Positions 36,245-47,612 are shown, numbered from the stretch's first letter. The stretch: 64,000 bases of DNA from Sthenelais limicola (GCA_942159475.1 OW804095.1:70646773-70710772); one strand, 5' to 3'. Notes: generated by a model from the letters alone, not told the origin. A program made the numbers and translations.

Positions 36245-37207
36245 TCATCAAATATGCTCATTTTTTTAAAGGTGAAAAAGGTCCATTTTCCTTAAAAGAC
36301 GTCTTGGTTTCGCATGTCTCATTCAAAAGCAAAAAATAGTTGGATGTAGATGAAACTTTGCTGGCTGATGTAACAAGACATTTCAATTATAATGATGTGT
36401 ATATGACCTTTGACCTTGAACATGACCCATGCTCAAGGTTATTGAATCTGGAGCATTATAACTACAATATATTTGTCATATGTGTAACTCAAAGATCTAG
36501 AATGCATGTAAGTTGATCAAATGCAATATAGACCAGGTGCATCAGCATTGCACTTTGACCTTGGAAATAATGACCTTGACCTTGACCTTAGTTCTTGGTC
36601 GGGTAAGATGTTGATTAATATTAATTTAGGGAAAAAACCTAGTTTGACTATAATGCTTCAGGTATCATCTTCTTTAGTAGTCCACAGACCAAGAAATCAG
36701 ACTTCATATACCATGTCTTATGATTAATGTTTTAGCTGATATTTATGTAACTATTAGATGAAACAGCAATGAATTTATGGTGTCTATTAAACTTTCATGT
36801 GCGTGTAGAAGAGGGTTCCATAAAATTTGACACCAAGATGATTAAAATTGTATTATTCTGTAAGATTTTATGACGAAAATAGTCTTTTCATGCCCTAAAT
36901 GGCCGCCATCTTTAAAAATGGCCGCCATTTTGAAATCTTCAATAGCTATGCTGCTTCTGCATATTAATAACCACAATTTGACATCAAGATCATTTCAATC
37001 GGACCATTCTGTCAGATGATAGGGCGAAAATAGTATTTCCATGTTCCAAATAGCTGCCATCTTGAAAAAAATGGCCGTCAATTAAAAATTTTTGATGGCT
37101 AACGGGCTTTTAAAAAAGTGGGTCCTAAGGACCATTTCTACCAATTTTCTTGTATGTTACATGATTTGAAAGATTAAACATGAAAAATGCACTTATCTGC
37201 CCCACTA

Positions 37208-38285
37208 CAAGTGAATACTTGGTGGCAAGCCTACCAGCGGGCACCTAAGTACAATATTGGGCAAAGGAACGAAGTAAGAATGCTTGAAGAGCAAAATGCT
37301 GAGCTCCAGAGGACGTTGGAAGACATGGCTGCACGAAGCTATGCAACCGCTTCCAGACTTATGTCCGAGAATGAGAGACTCCGAGTGGAGGCCTCCGAGG
37401 CCTCCGAGTGGATCAACAGCTTAACACAACCCCTGGATCTAAGAGCAGGGAACAACCTACGATGGAGGAGATTGGTATGAAGGTATGATTGTGGAAGGGG
37501 GAGTGCAGTATGATGAAGGTCAGAGGGAGTAGTTCTTTTGGAAAAATCTGATACTATTTCTAAGGTGAGGTGGGGTGAGTGCGGATTCCAAGCTGAGGAA
37601 GGGCAGATTTTGATGGTCAAAAAGGGCCGAAATAAGTCCCTGAGGATGGGATACTTGGTGCAGATTTTTATTATGTGCATCAATGTAGTCTAGATTTGTC
37701 AGGGTTACTTTACCTTGAGAACTACAGCCATTCTGTAAGTTGTGAACTTTGGAAAAGGCATGGCAGGGGTAAAGATAAATCCTCTGTGAAGGCTTTGCAG
37801 GTCAGAATTTTGATGGACGGGGTAGAGGTAACGCTGAAGAATGGTACTGTGGCTCTGGCCGAATTAAATATTCGCCGTGGCTCAATCACATCGAATGGGT
37901 TGATGTTCGAGCCAGACCAACAAATGCTGATAGACTATGCCTTGGGAAGTCTGAATACATATGTATCAGGTGACGGGAAACCAGCCGTGGTAGCTTTCAG
38001 CAATCCATCAGGAAGATCAATAAAATTGAGCAAAAAGAGTGGTAGGCAGATTGACTAGTGTGACTTTACTGTCGCAAGATTCAGTCATGTCTGAGGGGGA
38101 GGAAGATGGTGTGATCAAAGAGGCAATCATCAACTCAATACAGGTTTTGGAATCACATGCGGCAGATGATGATTTGATCACACCTGAAATGCCTACAGAA
38201 CCCCCAATTGCATGTCCTCTGACTAAGTTGATAGAGGACTTTCGGGACCCGAACAAACTACAGAGTGCAACAGATCTTTTGAAAG
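37208..38285 (+). pseudogene. Gypsy gag and pre-RT region, continued
   Basis: Gag resumes after the DNA element with WWQAYQRAP and a predicted coiled coil (VRMLEEQNAELQRTLEDMAA, then SRLMSENERLRVEASEASEW). After several stops, 37800-38060 encodes a region like that just before RT in Gypsy polyproteins (FEPDQQ, then NPSGRSIKLSKKSGRQI), and 38100-38300 continues towards KEYRDC. A recognisable aspartic protease DTG/DSG motif was not found. The apparent Met at 37187 is encoded by the DNA element's terminus. Confidence 0.6.
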
Positions 38286-38300
38286 AATATCGGGATTGTT
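38286..38300. repeat. L1-like LINE target-site duplication, left copy
   Basis: AATATCGGGATTGTT, exactly repeated at 44222-44236. It is part of the Gypsy coding sequence (codons for YRDC and next), duplicated when the LINE inserted. Confidence 0.95.
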
Positions 38301-38770
38301 GACTTCCGGTTCCGTCCGAAATCGGATTAGACGGTGAGCATCAGAGCTCCCCTTTTTTTCAGATTATCGAGGATCGCAGAAGGTAAAAGCTGTTGAATAG
38401 CAGCAGAATCATCAAGCTATCACCCAGGAAATGATAAAATCGATTCCAAAGCTGGTCAAAATAAGGAAAATAGACAATTTGGGTACTAAAGATCGATGCG
38501 CCCTCCTCGAGCGAGCTTTTGAAATCGCAGCCATTTTGGCTTGTGTGGGAGCACGCCATACGAGCAAGGAAGCAACCGAGTACCGGAAGCTTGTAGTTCG
38601 CGCATGCGCAATTGAAGCTTCCGCCCAGGTCTGCGCACCGATCGGCCTACGTAAGCTAAACAAAATAACAAGCTTTAATCAGTTGCAAGGCTTGTTGAGC
38701 TAGGAAATAGACAATATAAGTTACAGAGCTTGGCTTGTCTTTAAGTAAGCCTTTCAAATCTGGGGCACTG

Positions 38771-39802
38771 ATGTCGAAAGGGACGGAGAAAAAACGTAAA
38801 CATTCTGAAAGTGTAGGAGGAAAGCCTGGAGGTGTTCCCCCTAGTCCAACTGCCTCTCCCCCCGCAAAAAAGTTACCCCCTAAAGGGGATTTAGAAAAGA
38901 TGAGAATGGAGGACAATATCAAAACCGATGATTCCCCATATCGCCTGCTGAGATGAGGGCATTATTTGCCAACCTGGGTGTCATTGACCGAATTGATGAC
39001 TGGCCAGGTGACAAAAGTTGAAGAGGTAGCGGGAAAAAATAAAACAGAAATTGAGAAGCTGGCTACTAGTAATGCTGAGCTGGCTGCTGGTAATGCTGCT
39101 AGGGATAAGACAATCCAAGAACTAGTAGAGATAGTTGGAAAAAAGCAGAAAGAGGATGACGAAGCAAGATCCGCTCCAGGCCCCACATTGGCTGAAGTGG
39201 TAGTGTCTTCCCCAGAGAAAAACAGAGGCAAAGCTCCATGGAGCAAAGGGAACATGTTGGAACCTTGATAATGTGGAAACTTATGAAACAGACAGCAAAC
39301 CTCTAAAAGAATCTAATTTTCGAAGGGGTGGCGTAGCCAGATGATGAGAGCAAAAAGGGGCTAAAAGTAACTGTAGGCAAGATCATGGAGCACACAATGG
39401 GCCTCCCTCACGGTACTGCTTATAAAACCTTCAGGCTGGGGCACAGTAATTGCCCTCCTATTATGGTTAAATTCACCAACAAGGAAGAGTCCGCCAAAGT
39501 ATGGGCGAAAAGCGCAAAACTGAAAGAGCAGGCGCTCCCTATGACGTGAGGTGGGGCATTGGTATGGCCCTTCAGCACGAGGAAGTCTTGAACAGAAATA
39601 AGTGGGCGGTAGGAGGCAACAAGCTCGGGGAGGCCTGGATGGAGGTTTGCCGAAAATCCCATATCCCTGACTGGGGGTCCCCCACAAAAGCCAGAAAGAA
39701 CAGGCAAGAGCTGAGCTCAGAAGAGAACTGGGACAAACAAGAAGAGGAAAAGGAAGACAGAAATATTGAAGATATGGCTATCACAGGAGCAGCTAACCTT
39801 TA
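38771..39802 (+). pseudogene. L1-like ORF1
   Basis: Likely starts at ATG 38771 (MSKGTEKKRKHSES), with a basic Pro-rich N-terminus. After a stop near 38954 and frame changes, there is a coiled-coil stretch (VTKVEEVAGKNKTEIEKLA) and an RRM-like piece (about 39440-39540: IMVKFTNKEESAKVWA), then a charged C-terminus. This is the layout of an L1 ORF1 nucleic-acid chaperone. Several frames are needed to follow it, so the copy is broken. Confidence 0.55.
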
Positions 39803-39942
39803 AGTTAAAATCTAATGATAATGTATTGGTGGTATAGATGCTGATCCCAAACATTGAAATGTTGTACATGTGTTATTCCATCCAGCCTCATCTGAGTGCC
39901 TTATGTATGTTATTATATAGTGTACCAGGTCCCCAAGGTGTA

Positions 39943-42900
39943 ATGTCGGGTGATAATTGTTTGAAGTTTTACTCTCTCAATGCCAATGGGCTAAGAGACA
40001 TGGATACACGTAAAGCCGTATTTAGATTCCTAGGAAAGAAGAGAACGCAATATTTGCATTGCAAGAAACGCATAGTTCAAGAGCAGATATTAGTGTCTGG
40101 ACCAACCAATGGGAAGGTGAATCCTTTTTTGTTCACGGTGAAACCAATGCCAGAGGAGTAGCCTTGCTCTTTTCAAAAGGCCTTCCTGTAAATATTTCAG
40201 CCAGGGGCAGTGACGGTCTCGGTAGAATAGCCTATACTGACATCACAATAGATGGTAAAGACATGAGTGTGTTCTCTATTCATCTTCCTACCAAAGATGC
40301 GTACCATGACCAAAAAATGGTGTGCCAAGAGCTCAAGGGTATTATTGATGGTAAATCCAAGAGAAGTCTTGTATTATTGGGGGATTTTAACCTTGATATC
40401 TTAGATGGGAGTGAGTTTAGACGTAGGAAAGACGCCAACTTGGCTAAATACGCAGGGCTCAGAGAAATGATTGAAAGTAACAATTTATGTGACATTATGA
40501 GGGAAAGGGAAAGAAATGGTAACAACCTAATCACATGGAGAAGAGGTACACAAGCCTCAAGGCTTGATTATTGTTTCATTGACGCTACCCTTACACCAAG
40601 AATAGTTTCAACAGAAAACAGTTTGTGTGAACATTCGGACCATAATATACTAGTATGTATAAGTATGTCTGAGCAGTCCGAGGCAAGAGGTCCAGGTATT
40701 TGGAAGTTTAATAAATCCTTAACAGATGATGATAATTATTGCTCCTTTATAAGGAAACATATTCAAGAAGCCATCGATACAGAAGGTTTAAGTAATACAA
40801 GAGTACAATGGGACTTCATAAAACTTGTTATAAGATCTGAAACCATTAACTTTGCTAAAGCAAAGAGCAGAAAGAGAAAAGAAATAGAAAAAACTTACAG
40901 AGATAGCTTAGAAACTCTCTCTAACAAACCTAACTTGAGTGAGAACGACCTAATTGAGATTGAAAGCATTAAAAGTGAATTGAAATTCGAACGATGTCTA
41001 AAGGCGAGTGGAGCGATGGTTCGGAGCAGAGCTAGATGGTTGTCCGAAGGAGAAAAGCCTACGGCATACTTTCTAAATCTCGAGAAGCGCCATTATAAAA
41101 AAAGAATAATCTCTCAGTTAATGGTGGATGGTCATATATTCTTATGGCGAAAAGAGACTTTTATGCTAAGCTCTATGCCAATAACGATGTTAGCAGCCAA
41201 GAGGTAAATCAACCATGGAAAGAGGTCGAGGCAAGTAAGTTCAGTGAAATTGACCAGGACTGCTTAAATCGAGACTTCTCTGATGAAGAAATTTGGGAGG
41301 CAATAAAGTCCTTCAGCTGTAATAAGGCCCCCGGAACTGATTGAATTTTCCATTGAATTTTATAAAGCCTTCTGGGATATTTTAGGCCCATTCTTTAACA
41401 AGGTTATTGAGGAATGCTATGAACAAGAAGCCTTGTCCAGTGATATGTATAGAGGGCTTATATCAGTCATACCCAAAAAAGATTCCGACTTGTGCCAAAT
41501 TGGAAGTTGGCACCCCATAACTCTGTTAAATACAGATTATAAGATATTGTCAAAACTCATGGGCAACAGGTTAAAAAATTGTATTGCAAATGTAATTAAT
41601 GTGGACCAGTACGGGTTCATAAAAGGCTGGTACATCGGGTGCACCACAAGGAGACAGGAAGACAATACTTGAGTGAGCGGGGAGAAGGGTTTTTTTTCGT
41701 CTCTCTAAACTTCAGAAAAGCTTACGACTCTATATCCTGGAAATAACTTGAGTGCTTGGAAGACCTCCAAGTTGGTCCAGTTTTCTTAAAATGGGTTAAG
41801 ATTTTCTTAATAGATTCCAAATCTAGTGTTATGAATAACGGTCACATGTCGGAATTGTTTGGAGTCGAGAGAGGTGTTAAACAGGGTGGCCCCATAGCTT
41901 CTCTTCTCTTCACTATAGTGGTCGAAAAGTTGCCTGAGATTTTTTTTTTAAATATTTTTATTGGCCACATTACATTACAAATTCTTTATTTCATCTTCAA
42001 TTAAAAAATATGCATAACAATCCGAGCTGTTATATTTCATGCGTTGCCCTAATCATTATACGATAATACCTGTCAGACATTAAAAATATCTTTAGGATGT
42101 TTCATTGCCAACTATAATTGAACAATTACATAATAATAGACATTTGGCTGTTATATACGCCACGATTGTTTCCATTAGCCACAATCTTCACATATGATCT
42201 GTTACCTAAACGATGCATTGTTTTGACCTCTAGCTATCATATCATTATTCATTGCGATAAGTACATTTCTCATAATCATTACCCAGCTGTTCTATCACTG
42301 GTCTATTCTAGTCTATAAACATAGGCATTTGTCAATTTTGTCACAAGGATAAAATCAGGAGACCAATTAAAAACCGTTCATGCTTATGCTACTGCTATCG
42401 ATTCTCTATACACATCTAACAAGGAGTATTTCAGTTGCTTGTTACGTAATCAAAGAATTTGAGGCGTTATCTTGACTTGCGTTGAATATCAACAAAACCA
42501 GAGGGTTTAATATAGGCAAAATGACCATGTATCAAGAAATATGTCAGAACATTAATTGGATAAATGAAATCAAGATTTTGGGAATACATATGGTCTGGTC
42601 TACCCATACAATGAAACAAAACCAAACCTTTTAAACCTTGAAAGCGCCTTCAGTAAAGCCAACGAAGTAATTCGACACTGGAATAAACGTGATATTTCTT
42701 TGAAATGTAGGATAATCATAGTGAATGTTCTTATTCTGCCCTTATTTTGGTATGTGGCTAATGCAATTGTTGTAAGCGTGGCCACGATTAAAACTATACA
42801 AGTAATGATCAACAAATTTATATGGAGAAATGACACAGGTGTGTCTAGAGTTGCTAATAACTATTTATGCAGACCAACGAGTGAAGGAGGTTTAAAACTT

Positions 42901-44049
42901 CATCATATAGTAGCCAAACTTTCCTCTATGAAGTTAAAATGGATCCAAAGGCTGATTAATGAAAAGGAGGCTAAATGGTCGGCTTACCTAAGGGAGAAAT
43001 CTGGATATAACATAAGAACAATTTTTGAAGCCAGGAAAAGAATTTCTCTTAAATGTTCACCATTTTATGTATATGAACTGGAATTATGGTACATGGTTTT
43101 CGGTTCAAAAGAACCTATTGGTAAGAAAGCCACTCTTGGCGAAATTGTATAGAATAATAGGCTGGTACAACTTGAATCCGGCATCCCTAACTGGGAGAAA
43201 TGGTGGGAGAGAGGGGTTTTCAGGTTTGAACACTTTATCTCTAACAGGAGAATCAAGCGGAGTTCAAAGCAGAATATGGCATAAAAGTGAACTTCTTAGA
43301 ATTCATGAGTTTAAAAGTGAAAATCCCTTCTGAATGGATACAAAAATGTCAAGAAGATGAAGTGTATAATTTTGACGATGAAATACTATGTCACAATGGA
43401 GACAAAACCTTCAACGTCTTAAACTTAACTCGAACTTTGTACGACTCCGTTAGAATATCTATGGATAACGACAAAGACAGAAACGCTTCCTGGCAGCACT
43501 GTTTCTTGACAAAGATTTAGACAAATCAACAGTAGAAGCGGAGATCAGGTATTTGATCCCCTACCATTGTACAAAAGACGTAAGATTACAATCATTCCAA
43601 TATAAGGTATTGAATAGACTTATGGTTTGCAATTTATACTTATGTGATATTAACATATAGATCTATGACACATGCGGTTTTGGCAAAGAGGTGGATGATA
43701 TCTTCCACTTCTTCATTGATTGTCAAAAGGTGTGTAATTTTTGGCACAGCCTCATTAATTGGGCGAAAACAAACAAACATCTAGATAGACAATTAGCAAT
43801 AGACATGAACGCAGTATACATGATTCTAGGAATCCCGGGCTTGGAAGAGAAGCACGATTCATGGAATTTCATCCTGCTAACCTCAAGGTTCTACATATAT
43901 AAGTAAAGGTTATTCGGAGAAAATAAAATCTGCCTTTTTGAATACTTGAGAGAGTTAAAGACTTTGGGTTTTGAGTGATTGTGCTAAAAATAAAGCCTCT
44001 TATAAAAAAGAGTTCAAAAAATGGGAAAAATTCTTCTGTGACCTCTAAG
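39943..44049 (+). pseudogene. L1-like ORF2: AP endonuclease, RT and C-terminal region
   Basis: Start ATG 39943, then FYSLNANGLRD (endonuclease Asn). A frameshift near 40060 leads to LQETHSSRAD (Glu), LGDFNLD (about 40377-40397) and SDHN (about 40634-40645). The L1-type linker RSRARWLSEGEKP follows, then RT with NKAPGTD, IPKKDSD, NFRKAYDSISW and VKQGGP. Where YADD is expected the frame reads AYATAIDSL (about 42385-42410), so the catalytic Asp pair is lost. Typical L1 C-terminal sequence follows (RHWNKRDISLKCRIIIVNV; INKFIWRN; TSEGGLKLHH) to about 44049. Stops and an insertion at 41941-42345 interrupt it. Confidence 0.85.
41941..42345 (-). mobile_element. Antisense poly(A) retrocopy inside L1 ORF2
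   Basis: ORF2 coding stops after VVEKLPEI and resumes near IKSGDQLKTV. The insert begins on the plus strand with nine T, so on the minus strand it ends CAATAAAAATATTTAAAAAA, a polyadenylation signal followed by a poly(A) tail. It is therefore a 5'-truncated retrotransposed transcript or LINE/SINE 3' end in reverse orientation. No coding region and no clear target duplication; a few host codons may have been lost. Confidence 0.65.
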
Positions 44050-44221
44050 GTGTAAGTAGCAGAAAAGTACAAGTGTCGTTAATATGGATTTATTCGGTAT
44101 ATGAACATGTTATGAGGTTAACTCGAATCAAATAAGGTCGCACATACTTCGGACATCTGTAGATCTAGATGTAGAATGTTCAGCGCTGAGATACTGTTCG
44201 ACCCGGCATAGGGAAAAAAAA

Positions 44222-44236
44222 AATATCGGGATTGTT
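44222..44236. repeat. L1-like LINE target-site duplication, right copy
   Basis: AATATCGGGATTGTT, identical to 38286-38300, directly after the LINE poly(A). The Gypsy frame resumes here. Confidence 0.95.
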
Positions 44237-45060
44237 TCTCACTTCCAGGAGGAAAACTTTTAGGATGTACCCACAAGGTCCGTCATACCATTAACACTGG
44301 TGATGCTGCTCCAATAAAGCAAGCATATAGGCAGATTCCAGTGGCTAAGAGAGACAAAGCTGATATTTTCAAATATGTTCAAATATTTTTTAACATAGTA
44401 GTAGCTAGCCCCTGGGGAGCTCCTATAGTCATGGTTGCCAAGAAAGACGGAAGCCAAAGTTTCTGTGTTGACTATCATCAGCTGAATCCAGTGACCATTA
44501 AAGATAGTTTCCCATTGCCACAGATAGATGAGTGTGTAGAGGCCCTTGGAGGAAATAAGTGGTTCTGCACCTTAGATCTTGAGAGTGGATACTGGCAGGT
44601 AGCCATGGATGAGGAAAGCAAGCACAAAACTGCTTTTCTGTCTAGTGTGGGCTTGTTCCAGTTCAAAGATATGGCTTTTGGACTGTGTAACTCTCCTGCT
44701 ACCTTCCAGCACATGATGGATCAGACTAGATGGACTTAGATGGAAGTCCTGCCTGGTCTATCTGGATGACATTGTGGTTTTCGGCAAGACCTATGGAGAG
44801 TGTCAAGGAAACCTCAGACTCATCCTAGACTGCATTTGAGATTATGGGCTGAAGCTAAAGCCGAAGAAATGTGATTTCTTTCGACAGAAGGTGGAATATC
44901 TGGGAAGTATTGTATCTGATCAGGGAATCCAGGCAGATCCGAAAAAGGTTCAGAAGGTCCAAGATTGGCCAATTCCCAAAAATGCAAAGGAGGTGAGGCA
45001 ATTCCTTGGGCTTGCTTCTTATTACTGAGAATTCCAGAAGGATTTCAGAATAATAGCAGC
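44237..45060 (+). pseudogene. Gypsy reverse transcriptase
   Basis: Resumes with the conserved pre-RT stretch (INTGDAAPIKQAYRQIP) and classical Gypsy RT motifs: SPWGAPIVMVAKKDGS, VDYHQLNPVTIKDSFPLP, CTLDLESGYWQVAMDE and FGLCNSPATFQHMMD. A frameshift near 44725 precedes the catalytic YLDD (44759-44770), which is intact. The thumb contains KPKKCDFF-like sequence with an internal stop. RNase H follows. Confidence 0.85.
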
Positions 45061-45590
45061 CCCTTTGCAGGAAGTAATGACCTTGGCAGGGAAAGAGAAG
45101 CGCTATAGTAAGCCTATAAGGTGGACGCCACAGTGTGATGAAGCTTTCAGTAAGTTGAAGAAAGCACTGGTCACTTCTCCAGTATTAGGTTTTCCCCGAA
45201 AGGTGGGAGATTTCATTCTGGATACAGATGCCAGTGTATTCGGAATGGCAGGAATTCATCTGGAATTCAAGATGGGAAAGAAGTAGTCCTGATTTATGCT
45301 AGCAATAGTCTTTCTAAGTCACAGAAGAATTATTGTGCTACTAAACGTGAGCTCTTGGCTGTTCTAACTTATCTACATAAGTTCCGACATTATCTTTTAG
45401 GTAATCAGAATTTTGTGGTTCAGAGAGATCATGCCTCCTTACGTAGGCTGTTGAAGTTCAAGGATCCAACTGATATGCTTGCTCGATGGCCATTGACATT
45501 GCAGGAGTATGGTCTGGATCAGAGTATGATCATCCACCGTCTTGGCAAGAAGCAGGATAATGCTGACGCTTTGTCACGACTACCCACCCG
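45061..45590 (+). pseudogene. Gypsy RNase H
   Basis: Starts with WTPQCDEAFSKLKKAL and continues to LDTDASVFGMAGI (catalytic Asp region, about 45220-45255), then a frameshift near 45285, TKRELLAVLTYLHKFRHYL and the end motif RLGKKQDNADALSRLP (about 45538-45586). Typical Gypsy RNase H between RT and integrase. Confidence 0.85.
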
Positions 45591-46680
45591 AAAATGTGGT
45601 AGGCTGGATTGCTTGGATTGTGGGATGCATGATGCTGTGGCCGCAACTACCACTGTGATGTTAGGTACACAGGATATGGTATTGAGCGCCGCCCAGCAGG
45701 AAGATCCACTCATAAAGAAGCTACTGGCTATAGAGGATGGGACTGCACAGATTCCTAGCAGAGAAGATCTTGCTGGAGAGTCTAATGAGTTTCGTACCTA
45801 TATGTCCAGCATCTGGGCAATATGGAAATGAGAGATGGTGTGCTATGTCTGGGATGGTCAAGACTAGCCATTGGAAAGAAATACTGGAGGAAACTCATCC
45901 CTGAGTCTCTAAGAAAGGAGGTGTTTCAGGGGATGCATGGTCCGAAGATTTCAGGTCATTTTGGTACATTTAAGAATTCTTGGTCAGCTAAAATGAAATA
46001 TAACTGGCCGGGGATGCGGTACAATTTGAAACAATGGATTCGGGCTTGCCCTGAATGTAGCATGAGGAAAACCAGAGGAGGGAGGGGAATTTCACTTCTC
46101 AAGAAGGAAAAGCATGGTGATAGATGGAACCGAACATCATTGGATATTCTAGGGCCCTTGCGGACTACTCCTAGAGGAAACAACTATATTATGGTGGTGA
46201 CTGACCATTTTTTCGAAATGGGCAGAAGCCTATCCCATGGCAGATCATACTGCAGAAAGTTGTGCAGATATGTTCTCTTCAGGGAGTGGATCTTGAGATT
46301 CGGATGTCCTGTGGCTTTACAGACTGATGGGGCTCCTGAGTTTCGATCACAGCTTTTGAAAAGTCTGTTAGAAATGTTGGGAATTGAGAAGGTAATAACT
46401 CTTCCTTACAGACCTATGTCTAATGGCCAGAGCAAGCGAATGAATCGAGTACTCGTGCAGCAATTGTCTAACAGATGGAAGAGATGAAAATTGGGATATG
46501 CTTATACCCTGTACTGCTCAGAGGAACAGTGTATGCCAGTACCGAATTCTGTGGTCTTCGGTACCAAACTGGTGGCACCTATGGATATTGTCTATGGTGT
46601 GGCACCAGGGGAGTTGGATTTCCCATGCATCTTAAACCAGCTTTCGATTAGCACAGACCCATGCCCGATTTCCAGAAGTT
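45591..46680 (+). pseudogene. Gypsy integrase with altered DDE motif
   Basis: An HHCC-type zinc-binding region (HGPKISGH, then CPECSMRK, about 45930-46065) and the DDE core: LDILGPLRTTPRGNNYIMVVTD (46140-46205) and QTDGAPEF (about 46320-46343). In the third catalytic position, where NGxxERxNR is expected, this copy reads NGQSKRMNR: Glu is replaced by Lys (AAG, 46434-46436). Frameshifts near 45830 and 46215 and a stop at 46485 add to the damage. Confidence 0.85.
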
Positions 46681-47150
46681 GGTGAAGGTGGGGAAAGATA
46701 TTCTCAGGCTGGAAGCTGGGAGAGTGGTAGCAGGGAAGGATTGCATTGTTTCTGCAGATAAAATAACTATCGTAGTCAATCTTAAAGGTAGACCCTGAAA
46801 AGTTAAACCTGCAGCAACGGATAAGCCTGAGCAGAAGAGAGGGAAGAAACGTAGGAAGGCTGTTGCAAAAACACCAGATATTCCTGCAGTAATTCCCCCT
46901 CCTCCTGTGATAGCAAGAGGCTGTGGCAGGTTGAAAAAGGTTGTATTGGCAACACAACCTGTACAGGAGAAAGCTGTACAGGAGAAAGAGGAGAAAAAGG
47001 CTAAGAAGAAGAGAGGCAGGCCGAAAAAGCAAGTAGCGACCAGTATTTCTGTTGTACCAGTGGCCCCGAAACGCGGCCCTGGGAGACCTAGGAAATTACC
47101 AGGCACGCCAACTGTGCTGTTGGGAGGTGACATAGCCGAAGCTATGCGTG
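46681..47150 (+). pseudogene. Gypsy basic C-terminal tail with AT-hook-like motifs
   Basis: After the integrase fold, the frame continues as a Lys/Pro-rich tail with two AT-hook-like motifs, KKRGRPKKQ (about 47005-47031) and KRGPGRPRK (about 47069-47095). Such tails may bind chromatin. The reading frame then runs on into Gly-rich sequence that may already belong to the neighbouring DIRS-like element, so the right edge is uncertain. Confidence 0.55.
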
Positions 47151-47199
47151 TGTGTGAGCAGGACAAAAAAGTTATGGAGAAGCTGTCTCGTCGCCCGCA

Positions 47200-47540
47200 A
47201 TTCTCTGGTAACAACTGGGGTTTTCGGGACACCCCTCTTCCTTCGGGGGGGGGGGGAGGGGAGGAGGAAAGAGATTCCAGAGATCTCAGAGATTTGCCTT
47301 CAGCAAGAGGGGGCGTTTCCAGCACCCCCAGAACTGGAACAACCTCGGATGTTCATGCCCTTCCCGGGAGTGCCACAGCCACACTGGCAGCACCAGCAGC
47401 CTGCCCAGAATCCAGGGTTTTACAACCAGAGGGCTCCTTTCCAGGGTCAAGAGTTAACAATGGCCCCTCTTCAGAGAAAAAATTAATGGACGTGAATAAT
47501 CAGGTGGGTGACTGTGGAATTGTCACCCACCTGTAACATA
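47200..47540 (+). pseudogene. Gag-like Gly/Pro-rich segment before the DIRS-like pol
   Basis: Open in two overlapping frames (one from 46907, one from 47148) around a GGGGGGGGGG run. The composition (Gly, Pro, Gln, Arg) resembles the C-terminus of DIRS-type ORF1. It could also be the extended Gypsy tail. The frames end at 47486 and 47536. Confidence 0.4.
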
Positions 47541-47612
47541 AAACATTTTATCAGTAATTGGAAAGTTTTGACAAGAGATAGGTGGGGTTTAGATTTAGTT
47601 TGAGGCCTTAAA

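Larger units (their letters stand above)
33363..37205 (-). mobile_element. TA-flanked DNA element with GTGGGGCAGATAAGT termini, carrying a nuclease-like gene
   Basis: Both ends read inward GTGGGGCAGATAAGT, flanked by TA (33361-33362 and 37206-37207). A third internal copy of the terminus lies at 33642-33656. Both subterminal regions consist of diverged repeats with GCCATCAAAAATTTTTAATT, GGCGGCCATTTT, AAGATGGC and TTGGTGTCAAATTATG, in inverted orientation left versus right. The minus strand encodes one broken protein, described separately. No DDE transposase is seen. A MITE sits inside. The family is unassigned; TA duplication is typical of Tc1/mariner and ISL2EU-like groups, but the protein matches neither. 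Confidence 0.8.
38301..44221 (+). mobile_element. Nearly complete L1/Tx1-like LINE inserted in Gypsy (5.9 kb)
   Basis: Bounded by a perfect 15-bp duplication, starting GACTTCCGGTTCC and ending in a poly(A) tail (44213-44221). Contains a 5' UTR (38301-38770), an ORF1 region and ORF2 with an AP endonuclease and an RT of the L1/Tx1 type (RSRARWLSEGEKPTAYFLNL, then VERGVKQGGPIASLLFTIV). Carries stops, frameshifts and an antisense insertion of about 400 bp. The long 5' region suggests it inserted at or near full length. Confidence 0.9.
32490..47150 (+). mobile_element. Gypsy-type LTR retrotransposon, split by two large insertions
   Basis: Segments in order: 5' LTR (32490-32979), primer-binding site, gag start (33106-33362), insertion of a DNA element, gag and pre-RT region (37208-38300), insertion of an L1-like LINE, then RT, RNase H, integrase and a basic tail (44222 to about 47150). 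The inner sequence resumes at each insertion edge, so the pieces form one element. No 3' LTR is seen: the right end appears lost or cut at the junction with the DIRS-like element. Stops and frameshifts show it is inactive. The right boundary is approximate. Confidence 0.85.

Noticed and set aside
37187..37207. Met at 37187 as a gag start
   Set aside because: The first residues are encoded by the DNA element's right terminus; the frame joins Gypsy gag only after the TA at 37206-37207.
33106..47150. Separate Gypsy fragments as independent insertions
   Set aside because: The coding sequence continues across both insertion edges, and the 15-bp duplication and TA sites flank the inserts exactly, so one element was split.
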